DNA of 35,494 nucleotides. It comes from Geothrix sp. GTDB taxonomy: Bacteria; Acidobacteriota; Holophagae; Holophagales; Holophagaceae. Positions 27,101 through 33,170 of the stretch are shown piece by piece; position 1 is the first letter of the stretch; the number at the start of each line of letters is the position of its first letter. The notes beneath the pieces are model-generated. The model was not told where the DNA came from and ran no database searches. It saw only the letters and a list, made by a program, of their open reading frames with translations. The stretch covers positions 1 through 35,494 of the forward strand of contig JAGRPP010000004.1 in NCBI GenBank assembly GCA_019449415.1, in the 5' to 3' direction. The translations under genes were made by a program, and so were the position numbers.

Positions 27101-30100
27101 CCTACGATGATCGCGGCCGGATGACGGACCACTGGGATGCCCAGGGCCGGTTGCTCCAGCACACGGTTCAGCATCCCTCGTGGACCTCGATCAGCGACTT
27201 GGCGGCCGTGTGGACCTCCACTCAGGACGACCGGGGCCATGTGCGGTCGGAAGGGGTCGATCTCCTGGGCCAAAAGCGCGCCCTGGTGGATCAAGCAGGG
27301 CAGCTCAGCGAGTATTTCTACGATCAGGATGGCCACCTTCTGCAGACGCTCCAGGGGGGTGGAGCGGCCAGGCAGCAGCGCAGTTATGCCTACAACCCCA
27401 TGGGATGGCTCATCAGCCGGACTGAACCGGAGGAGGGGACCACCGTCTATTCGAAGTTCACGATGTCAGGCACCCCACTCGTCAGTGAACAGTACGGTCG
27501 CGAGGGCTCTACGGTACGGAACACCTTCACGACCACACTCGACGGTCACAACCAACCTAGCTCCGTCGTGGCGGCGGGCCCCGAGGGATCTGTCGTGCGC
27601 CGATTCGGGTACGACCCAGCCTCCCGCCTGCCCGTGCTGCTATCCGAAACTCAGGACCTTCCAGACATCTGGGGGGCGCCGCAAACCGTGACCGAAGCCT
27701 ATGGATACGACGATCTCTTCCGATTGAATTGGAAATCCGTTTCTGACGGCCAACAGAGCTTCATCGTCTCGCAGACGCTCAATGCCCTTGGGCAGGTGAC
27801 GAGTCTTACATATCCAGAAGGGGGAGGCCGGCCGGCTTCGACCGTCGCGGTGGATTACGACAACCAGAACCGGCCTCGAAGCGTCAGAGCCGATGGAAAT
27901 CTTCGGGGGATGATGATCTACGACCAGATCTCAGGCACCACAGTGACGAACACCTTGATCCTTGGCAACGGCGCCACCACACTCTCCACCTCGGACAAGG
28001 ATGAGCTGGTCCTGACGCAGCACGCGGTTTCCGGTGGCGTGGTCGAAACGAATGCCATCACCTGGTCGGCGGGGGGGCTGATGCTCAGCCGCGGGAATGA
28101 TGCCTTCAGCTATGACGAGCTTCAACGGCTCAGTGCCAGTCGCGTGGTGGGGATCCATGGAGAACGCGTCGAGCAGTGGTTCGGTTACGACGCATTCGGG
28201 AACCGGGTCCAGTCCAATTTCGCCTACGCGGAGGGTGAACCGGGCAGCCTTCAGCCTCCGGAGCTTCGCGCCTGGCGAGCCGATTCCATGGTTGGCAACG
28301 ACCTCCCGGGTACCCTCGTGGCCCTGAGCCAGGGGAGCCCCGCGATGGCCACGACGATGGGCACCTACGATACGGGGCGTCAGTACGATGCGCTGGGGCG
28401 CCTCAGCCAGGTGTTTGCCTATCCGGGGACTGCCAATGCGCTGGCCTCCTGGCTCTACGATCCTTCAGGCCGGGTGGTGAAGGAGAATGGAACCTCGTAT
28501 CTCCTGGAGGCGTCAGGCCTTCGCTTCAAGCGCATGCGCGCCGACGGGAGCCTCGATTACACGGTCTATGGATTCGGCCGGGAGCCCTTGGCTCAATTTT
28601 CCGTGCCCTCACCCGTGGGCCCTCCCAAATACCTATCGGCAACGGCCTCGGGGCGCGCCCGTCATCCAGCGGCCGGCGCCACCATCCTGCAACCTTCGGC
28701 GACCATCACGGTGGCACCGGGAAGCAGTGTGGCCTTCGTGGGAGAGACGACCTTCGGCACGGCCTGCAGTTGGGACTTCGGCGATCACAGCAGAGCCGTT
28801 GGCGCGAGGACAAGCCATGTCTTTACTCAGGCCAGCAGCTACACCGTGACCTTCAGGGCGCGAGCCGCGGGATATCGGCCGTCCGCCGATTCCGTCGTGG
28901 TCAGGGTGCTGGCTCGGCCCTCGATCACCCGCTTCACCGCCAACCCGGCCAGCATCCTTCCGGGGGAAAGCGCGCTCCTGAGTTGGAAATCGAGCGGAGC
29001 CACCCAGCTTTCCATCGACCAGGGTGTGGGCGCGGTGGCGGGGAAGGGGCACCTCAAGGTGTCCCCGAAGGTGACCACGACCTACACGCTGACGGCCACG
29101 AATGCTGCGGGGAGCGTCACCGCTCAGGTGACTGTGGCGGTCAATGCGCCGGCGTCTCCAAGCATCGCCGAGTTCTCAGCCACGGCCAGCACCATTGCCT
29201 TGGGGCAGAGTTCGACATTGACCTGGAGCGTCGCAAACGCCACCTCGCTCATCCTCGACGGGATCGGGCCGGTGGTGGGGAACAGCCTGGTGGTGTCTCC
29301 CACAGCGACGACCACCTATGTCCTGAGGGCCACCAATGGGGTGGGCTCGGTCAGTGCCTCGATCACCGTGGTGGTGGAGGTCGGCTTGCCCGTGATCGAG
29401 GAGTTCTATGCGGACCCGCAGGAAGTCTTGCCGGGCGGGCTCACGACCCTGAGGTGGTCCGTGAGCCAAGCCGATGGCCTTGAGATCAACGGCATGCTCG
29501 TGACGGGGAACAGCCTCGAGCAGTCGCCCACCGTGACGACCACCTACACTCTGACCGCCAGGAATCTGGTTGGAGTCGTGACCGCCACCGTGACAGTCAT
29601 GGCGCGAGCCCCCGGGGCCCTGGTCTGGAAGCGCTCCATCGTCTATGGTTTCGGGCAGGAACTATCGGAGGATTCACCAGGCGTGGGAACGATGTTCATC
29701 CAGTCGGACCAAGTGGGGAGTCCCTCGGTGATGACCGATGCCTCGGGGACGATCGTGGGCCGATCCAAGAACCTTCCCTTCGGCGAGCGGATGGTCGGTT
29801 GGGGAAAGACGGCCCTCCGTCGCTTCACAAACCACGAGGAGGACCCGGACAGCGAGGCGATCTACATGCAGGCCCGGGAATACCTTCCCGCCTATGGGAA
29901 ATTCGCCCAGGTGGACCCCGTCTATGACCAGACCAAAGACGATCCCGAATCCTGGAACCTCTACAACTATGTGACGAACAACCCCGTGACGAAGACGGAC
30001 CCGGATGGACGGATCGCCGAGCTTCCAGAAATGGACGCATCCTCATCGCGAATTTCGCAATCAGCCTGGGGTTTCGGCGATTCGGGTGGAATCGGCCTGT

Positions 30101-30777
30101 GGCATGCCGAAACGGACAACATGAAGGTGGAGGCGGACAATGCCCGGCTGCTCAGGGGAGGCACCCAACCGATTGCGGGAACAAGCGAGGGCGCAACCAC
30201 CTCGGTGGCCAAGGCAAAGGAAACTGAAGCACCAGTTGCACATACCGCGCAAACAAATACGAGCGGCGATCTTCCACCTGTTCCTGGCGCAGTAAGCCTT
30301 CCGAATGGTGGTAAGGATCTCCCTGCACCTGGACAGGGGACGACAGACTTATCCCTTGCCTCGACTGACGGTGGAGGGGAAGCGAAGTCAAAGCGTGCGG
30401 ACATGCTTGAAAAAATGAGGGCTGCGGACGGCACGCCATATGGACATGGCAAGCAAGAGCCCGGAGCAAAAGGGCAACTCGATTGCAGTGGTCTTGTGAA
30501 ATGGGCGCTCAGTCTTGAGGGCATTCAATTGAAGCTCGGTCCCGGTACCAGTGGGGCGACACAGATCATTGGTGCCGCTGGGGTCTCTCAGGTCTCCATA
30601 CCGCAACCTGGTGATCTGGCATATTGGAGCAAACCATTCGCTCACATCATGATCGTGACTAGTCCCGGTATGGTTTATGGAGCAAGTAGACCGGGCATTG
30701 CTGCTCAAGAGCGTCCAGAGAAATACTTCGGGATCCCAACCTATTACAGAGTCGGAGCGCTCGATGCACCGAAATAG
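24145..30777 (+). CDS. Sec-exported RHS/YD-repeat polymorphic toxin with NlpC/P60 C-terminus
   Basis: A 2210-residue protein. The GTG at 24145 has GGAG 5 bp upstream and gives a long N-extension before a signal peptide core (GLGVGWMLVLACIQAFAGA, cut near residue 58); a TTG at 24223 or ATG at 24280 are alternatives. Residues about 75-1500 hold the N-terminal RHS region and many YD motifs (YDYDDLGRVIRQ, TDYDAWGRKW, FEYDGFGQKT, RQYDALGRLSQ, WLYDPSGRVVKE). Residues about 1515-1591 are a PKD domain (SWDFGDHSRAVGA); 1592-1820 are three Ig-like repeats. The RHS core runs about 1830-1956, ending NNPVTKTDPDGR. After a linker, the C-terminal NlpC/P60 domain shows Cys2114 (LDCSGLVKWAL) and His2167 (PFAHIMIV), with no clear third polar residue. 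No PAAR domain. RHS shells wrap and release such C-terminal toxins; this one should cut peptidoglycan peptides or other amide bonds. Confidence 0.88.
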   Translation: MFPGASALCRDLVRLLLKASCWARRGLGRLREPGALRGSGLGVGWMLVLACIQAFAGAEGDPLHETPSSHRTIKLGIGSVDAVSGSLNLRVPLGPRLPGRIPIGFTWSFDNQDGLQSAYGPSGGAGSALGGDVRPVVWPAMMNFGDSPLQCTVLVDGHPMVFHRRYEAGRMPRLADLQSRMLERGVNPAPPRTPPPGYLLSDPGSLQVTGALPSSDGTKFLVAFSYLATVEHYDKNTQETVLSTRALAPGYAIIDGPNAIWTQRGNGVLPFGHALTHFSNRWGDHITVEESETTVEPDFQVLTTIVIQDQVAPGNTLTLSVTPSGLPATYRKSGTDARSGLPYDYPASLRSTGQMEVTNSLGLPKATLLGACASKQRFVPKPASACPGYDPQAAPEPEYTWDYGFVPLTITHTAEDQSVQKLGFDWGEGLWLTGNLKQIDYPNGLRESFQYDSAVRLSALSFSECDGAWMGFRHVRGAYAQEEELGAFVSRSVARISRQDTVGTTPGECYQILRVRPWWDGTPLGQTRTLWTCKEYESSTAILHYPVAQPDSGSPYRAVRLTHPSYRDDLDLSGPQGYLFATTAVLYEENLTGTGLSALRPSDLGSDPFQVVVYDGFDLRSWANPSGSLANGLPVNAVPLRTTVHTKDLPTRTTVAGNPNTPGARDDYGPVITDEYTDIPSQTLPTPDGAAVPVWSNALPSMESSRPTWRRGEIQRSFDGSRMALQIKSDRKSLTLDSAQTHTARFASANSALPAAPPANRVGQADFGTTTYDYDDLGRVIRQQGDRAGFSAVEARSYVPGFPLILDLRKEPLLGPDGPYLPNPDRPEVVAGKAYTWLDTHVQAGPSTVMDKVDGRVESFSYETQLGREISHTDVLGITTRTDYDAWGRKWRMMRQQKGVVGSVIAESTYDVNGRWKEESVTADGKTLRTRTEWDAFGRTMKVITFDAAGSRVGEQAFEYDGFGQKTAQSPNLKPTQQPWGMERWAYDDRGRMTDHWDAQGRLLQHTVQHPSWTSISDLAAVWTSTQDDRGHVRSEGVDLLGQKRALVDQAGQLSEYFYDQDGHLLQTLQGGGAARQQRSYAYNPMGWLISRTEPEEGTTVYSKFTMSGTPLVSEQYGREGSTVRNTFTTTLDGHNQPSSVVAAGPEGSVVRRFGYDPASRLPVLLSETQDLPDIWGAPQTVTEAYGYDDLFRLNWKSVSDGQQSFIVSQTLNALGQVTSLTYPEGGGRPASTVAVDYDNQNRPRSVRADGNLRGMMIYDQISGTTVTNTLILGNGATTLSTSDKDELVLTQHAVSGGVVETNAITWSAGGLMLSRGNDAFSYDELQRLSASRVVGIHGERVEQWFGYDAFGNRVQSNFAYAEGEPGSLQPPELRAWRADSMVGNDLPGTLVALSQGSPAMATTMGTYDTGRQYDALGRLSQVFAYPGTANALASWLYDPSGRVVKENGTSYLLEASGLRFKRMRADGSLDYTVYGFGREPLAQFSVPSPVGPPKYLSATASGRARHPAAGATILQPSATITVAPGSSVAFVGETTFGTACSWDFGDHSRAVGARTSHVFTQASSYTVTFRARAAGYRPSADSVVVRVLARPSITRFTANPASILPGESALLSWKSSGATQLSIDQGVGAVAGKGHLKVSPKVTTTYTLTATNAAGSVTAQVTVAVNAPASPSIAEFSATASTIALGQSSTLTWSVANATSLILDGIGPVVGNSLVVSPTATTTYVLRATNGVGSVSASITVVVEVGLPVIEEFYADPQEVLPGGLTTLRWSVSQADGLEINGMLVTGNSLEQSPTVTTTYTLTARNLVGVVTATVTVMARAPGALVWKRSIVYGFGQELSEDSPGVGTMFIQSDQVGSPSVMTDASGTIVGRSKNLPFGERMVGWGKTALRRFTNHEEDPDSEAIYMQAREYLPAYGKFAQVDPVYDQTKDDPESWNLYNYVTNNPVTKTDPDGRIAELPEMDASSSRISQSAWGFGDSGGIGLWHAETDNMKVEADNARLLRGGTQPIAGTSEGATTSVAKAKETEAPVAHTAQTNTSGDLPPVPGAVSLPNGGKDLPAPGQGTTDLSLASTDGGGEAKSKRADMLEKMRAADGTPYGHGKQEPGAKGQLDCSGLVKWALSLEGIQLKLGPGTSGATQIIGAAGVSQVSIPQPGDLAYWSKPFAHIMIVTSPGMVYGASRPGIAAQERPEKYFGIPTYYRVGALDAPK
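28918..29605 (+). repeat. Three tandem Ig-like repeats inside the RHS gene
   Basis: The repeats start at residues 1592, 1672 and 1749 and are about 77-80 residues each. All share the pattern P-x-I-x-x-F-x-A, then G-x-x-x-x-L-x-W, then P-x-x-T-T-T-Y-x-L-x-A-x-N and a closing strand. A PKD domain precedes them. Such modules are usually surface-exposed binding or spacer domains. Confidence 0.85.
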
Positions 30778-31453
30778 AACATATTTATTACTGGTTCTGA
30801 CTGTTCTTTTTTCAGTGAACGCAAGTTTTTGCGGTGCGAAATCCCGCTCGCTCCCAGATCCAAGACCCACCTTGGAAGCCTTCTGCAAGGCTGAATTTGA
30901 TGGGAATGAAGACGCCTACACGATGGTGACGCTCTCAGCGCTCCGACAAGCCGCGTTTTATAAGAAATTCCCAGGAGAGGACATCAGTATTGGGAACATG
31001 ATTTCCGGTCCATATGATTGTGTTCCTGTGGTGATAGTGCGTTCCTACCGCGTCCTTGGATTGACAGTGAAAGGGAAGACAGCGGTAGCCGAGGTGGAGT
31101 ACGAAGTCGCCGGTGAGTTCAGACGGCTGAAAGAAAACCTTTGTGCCAATGAGTTCATTTCACACATTAAAAAAGTGCAGAGAGAGACACTGAACCTTCG
31201 TTACAGCAATGGAAAAAACGGGATGAGGTGGATTCGCGGTACTGCATGGTATGTAGAAGATCCACCAGATCCGAAAGTGTCCATCGTTGCCATGCTCAGC
31301 ATCTGCCAAAAGGGACTGAATAATTACAGGTCGATTGCTTCGAACGAGCAATGTGGTGGTAGGGCGGTTCCATCCAACATCACGGGAGGGATAGAGACAT
31401 TTGAAAAGAGGGTCCAGATTCTCCAGGGGTTAAGCCGAGAAGGAAATCCCTAG
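30764..31453 (+). CDS. Exported protein, candidate immunity protein to the RHS toxin
   Basis: A 229-residue protein with no family I can name. The ATG at 30764 lies inside the end of the RHS gene (14-bp overlap) with GGAG 6 bp upstream, so the two are translationally coupled. The frame is open 29 codons upstream, but those lack a signal. Residues 1-23 (MHRNRTYLLLVLTVLFSVNA) are a Sec signal peptide, which places the mature protein in the periplasm; five or more cysteines in the mature part allow disulphides. It contains a mixed alpha/beta body with phrases such as YRVLGLTVKGKTAVAEVEYEV. Position directly after a polymorphic toxin is the hallmark of immunity genes, and an exported one fits a peptidoglycan-directed NlpC/P60 toxin. 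Base composition is visibly lower in GC than the chromosome around it. A strong terminator follows. Confidence 0.7.
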   Translation: MHRNRTYLLLVLTVLFSVNASFCGAKSRSLPDPRPTLEAFCKAEFDGNEDAYTMVTLSALRQAAFYKKFPGEDISIGNMISGPYDCVPVVIVRSYRVLGLTVKGKTAVAEVEYEVAGEFRRLKENLCANEFISHIKKVQRETLNLRYSNGKNGMRWIRGTAWYVEDPPDPKVSIVAMLSICQKGLNNYRSIASNEQCGGRAVPSNITGGIETFEKRVQILQGLSREGNP

Positions 31454-31474
31454 TTCTTTGCCTGATGCCTCCTG

Positions 31475-31502
31475 AAAAGCCCCCGCTAACCTGGGGGCTT
31501 TT
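31475..31502 (+). terminator. Rho-independent terminator of the RHS/immunity operon
   Basis: AAAAGCCCCC and GGGGGCTTTT form a perfect 10-bp stem around an 8-nt loop and end in TTTT. It is 22 bp after the stop codon of the candidate immunity gene. Confidence 0.9.
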
Positions 31503-31537
31503 GCGTGGTCATGTCTGCGAGTGCGTTCCTTTAGGAA
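31501..31537 (+). repeat. Duplicated intergenic module, copy 1
   Basis: A 37-bp segment beginning TTGCGTGGTCA and ending TTCCTTTAGGAA, repeated with differences at 32309-32347. It contains a small palindrome, TTCCT-TT-AGGAA. The rest of the intergenic stretch to 31761 holds a tandem repeat (31562-31603) and no gene I can support. Confidence 0.55.
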
Positions 31538-31561
31538 AGGCATTGGCGTGTGCCGTGGTGC

Positions 31562-31603
31562 GTGCCCGTGTGCCCGTGTGCCCGTGTGCCCGTGTGCTCG
31601 TGT
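31562..31603 (+). repeat. Tandem 8-bp repeat
   Basis: GTGCCCGT occurs four times in a row, followed by GTGCTCGT and GT. It is a simple-sequence tract in the spacer between the operon terminator and the next gene. Confidence 0.85.
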
Positions 31604-31761
31604 AAGGCTGGACTTTCTGATGTAAACATGGCTAGATCGCTGCTATCGATAGGTGGTCGCTATGGATTCAGTCGGACAGTTACTGCCATAGAAGGCATTG
31701 GCCGTTTTCAAGTTCGACCAGACCACGACAACCACATCCACTAGGAGAGTAGGGAGCTGGG

Positions 31762-32268
31762 ATGCGATCAACAATGGCTCCACTTCTAGTTATATCCTTG
31801 AATCTGGGGGGTGCTCAAGAAATTAGGTCCGATGAGAAAATTCTCCTGTTTGAGAAAACCGTCCCAAGCTCAGCCCGGGGAAGCATCTATTCGATGAGTA
31901 AGCTGAAGATTTACACAGGCATTAGACCGGTATTTTTCTATGCTGATTTTGACGGCGACGGGAAGTCTGATCTCGCCGTTTGGGTGACGAATGAGAAGGG
32001 TGAACGAGGACTCTGGGTTCATCTATCAAGCCAAAAGCAGCCCATCATCCTCGGCTGTGGCTACATAAATAACCCGTGGCGAGACTGGCGTTTCGATGAG
32101 TGGACCTTGCTTCGGAAGTGGCAGCCTATCAATGAGTCCGTGCCACTGAGAGATAGTCCACCTGCGCCACATCCAATGGGTGACTACCTGCTCCTTGGGA
32201 TGAAAGAGAGTTCTGCTGCGGTTCAGTATTGGGACGGTAAGGCGTTCAAAATCTATACCGGAGAGTAA
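31762..32268 (+). CDS. Small exported protein with one FG-GAP/VCBS-like calcium loop
   Basis: A 168-residue protein. The ATG has GGGAG 6 bp upstream. The first 19 residues (MRSTMAPLLVISLNLGGAQ) form a short, weak signal peptide. Residues about 58-75 read VFFYADFDGDGKSDLAVWV, a DxDGDGxxD calcium-binding loop as in FG-GAP/integrin-like repeats, but only one is present. The end GDYLLLGMKESSAAVQYWDG resembles the end of the third small gene (YRLLVGGFESEGRVLLPRG). The two are probably distant paralogs. Position behind a polymorphic toxin suggests an orphan immunity protein, but nothing in the sequence proves it. Base composition is low in GC compared with the chromosome. Confidence 0.65.
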   Translation: MRSTMAPLLVISLNLGGAQEIRSDEKILLFEKTVPSSARGSIYSMSKLKIYTGIRPVFFYADFDGDGKSDLAVWVTNEKGERGLWVHLSSQKQPIILGCGYINNPWRDWRFDEWTLLRKWQPINESVPLRDSPPAPHPMGDYLLLGMKESSAAVQYWDGKAFKIYTGE

Positions 32269-32308
32269 CTGCTGCTCTGAATCAAGAGCCCTGCCACACG
32301 ATGGACCG

Positions 32309-32347
32309 TTTTGTGGTCACGCCCGTGAGAGTGCATTCCCTCAGGAA
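32309..32347 (+). repeat. Duplicated intergenic module, copy 2
   Basis: This copy starts TTTTGTGGTCA and ends TTCCCTCAGGAA, matching copy 1 (31501-31537) over most positions with a 2-bp insertion. It again follows a small-gene 3' end, and is again followed by a GT-rich stretch (32368-32405). This suggests gene plus spacer were duplicated as a unit. Confidence 0.55.
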
Positions 32348-32517
32348 TAAAGGCTGGCTTGATTTGCGACGCGTGCGTGTGTGAGGTGTGCCGAGGCGGT
32401 GATTGTGTGGCCTAGTGCACGGATGCCGTGTTGCTGAATACTGCTCGGACGCTAGATTTCCAGCGCAGGAAGTCACTCGTGGGGGCATCTGAATTTCAGG
32501 GAAGATCGCGGTTTTCA

Positions 32518-32569
32518 AAAATTTACAAATTTTGATTATTTGGTCATTTTGGTAACAACTATGGTTACC
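32518..32569 (+). promoter_or_regulatory. A/T-rich promoter region with two inverted repeats
   Basis: AAAATTT-AC-AAATTTT (32518-32533) and GGTAAC-N7-GTTACC (32551-32569) lie 31-82 bp before the third small gene. I could not fix -35 and -10 boxes. The rest of the gap (32269-32599) has the duplicated module and no supported gene. Confidence 0.4.
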
Positions 32570-32599
32570 TTCCATCGGTCGATAATTGAGGTGATCCCA

Positions 32600-33127
32600 A
32601 TGATCTCTCCGATTTTTTTGCCAATTCTTCTTGCGGCATCACAAAGCCATCAAGGATCCATAGTCCAACCCACACACCAGCAGATTATGCAGGCATGGTT
32701 GGCAGGGCATCCCGGTTCAAGAATCGCTACAGAGATGGATTGTGGTGATTGCGCAGATCAAATCAATGCCATTCGCCGGGGAATGGGTGGTGTTTGGAAA
32801 TCCGTTCCTGAGTATCAGCCTTATTACCTTGTGGGCGACCTCAATGGTGATGGGCACAAAGATTTTGCCATCGTGGTGGTCATGCCTGGAAAATCCGCTA
32901 AACGCTTCATCCTTCTGGTATTCAATGGGCCATTCCAACCCGCAAAGCCTCAGCAGCCCTCCTTTGTTTCGGGGCCAATGGATCTCGCAGGACAAGGACT
33001 GTTCTTTGGTCCGCCGCGGCCAAGACCCTACCGTCTTCTTGTTGGCGGGTTTGAATCCGAGGGGCGGGTGTTACTGCCAAGGGGAAGTGGCTACGCATGG
33101 AGTCCGTCATCGCACGGTGGTGGCTGA
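32600..33127 (+). CDS. Small exported protein with one FG-GAP-like calcium loop, second copy
   Basis: A 175-residue protein. I start at the ATG of 32600 because GAGGTGA lies 6 bp upstream and it opens with a signal peptide (MISPIFLPILLAASQS); the frame runs 20 codons further upstream without such signals. About residues 77-92 read YLVGDLNGDGHKDFAIVVV, a DxNGDGxxD calcium loop like that of the gene at 31762. A DCGDCADQ stretch earlier could form a disulphide or bind metal. The C-terminal half is Pro/Gly-rich. It is the last gene of the low-GC segment; murJ begins (convergently) 43 bp further. Function unknown; it could belong to the toxin locus as an extra immunity gene. Confidence 0.65.
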   Translation: MISPIFLPILLAASQSHQGSIVQPTHQQIMQAWLAGHPGSRIATEMDCGDCADQINAIRRGMGGVWKSVPEYQPYYLVGDLNGDGHKDFAIVVVMPGKSAKRFILLVFNGPFQPAKPQQPSFVSGPMDLAGQGLFFGPPRPRPYRLLVGGFESEGRVLLPRGSGYAWSPSSHGGG

Positions 33128-33170
33128 CCCATTTCCCGCATGCGTGCATGGCGCTGAAACAGACTCGTTC

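Noticed and set aside
24145..30777. Assignment of the RHS protein to type VI secretion.
   Set aside because: No PAAR, VgrG or T6SS chaperone (DUF1795-like) sequence is visible in or near the gene; the N-terminus looks like a signal peptide instead.
31550..31744. A 64-codon frame across the 8-bp tandem repeat.
   Set aside because: It starts inside a simple repeat, has no ribosome site and no family resemblance.
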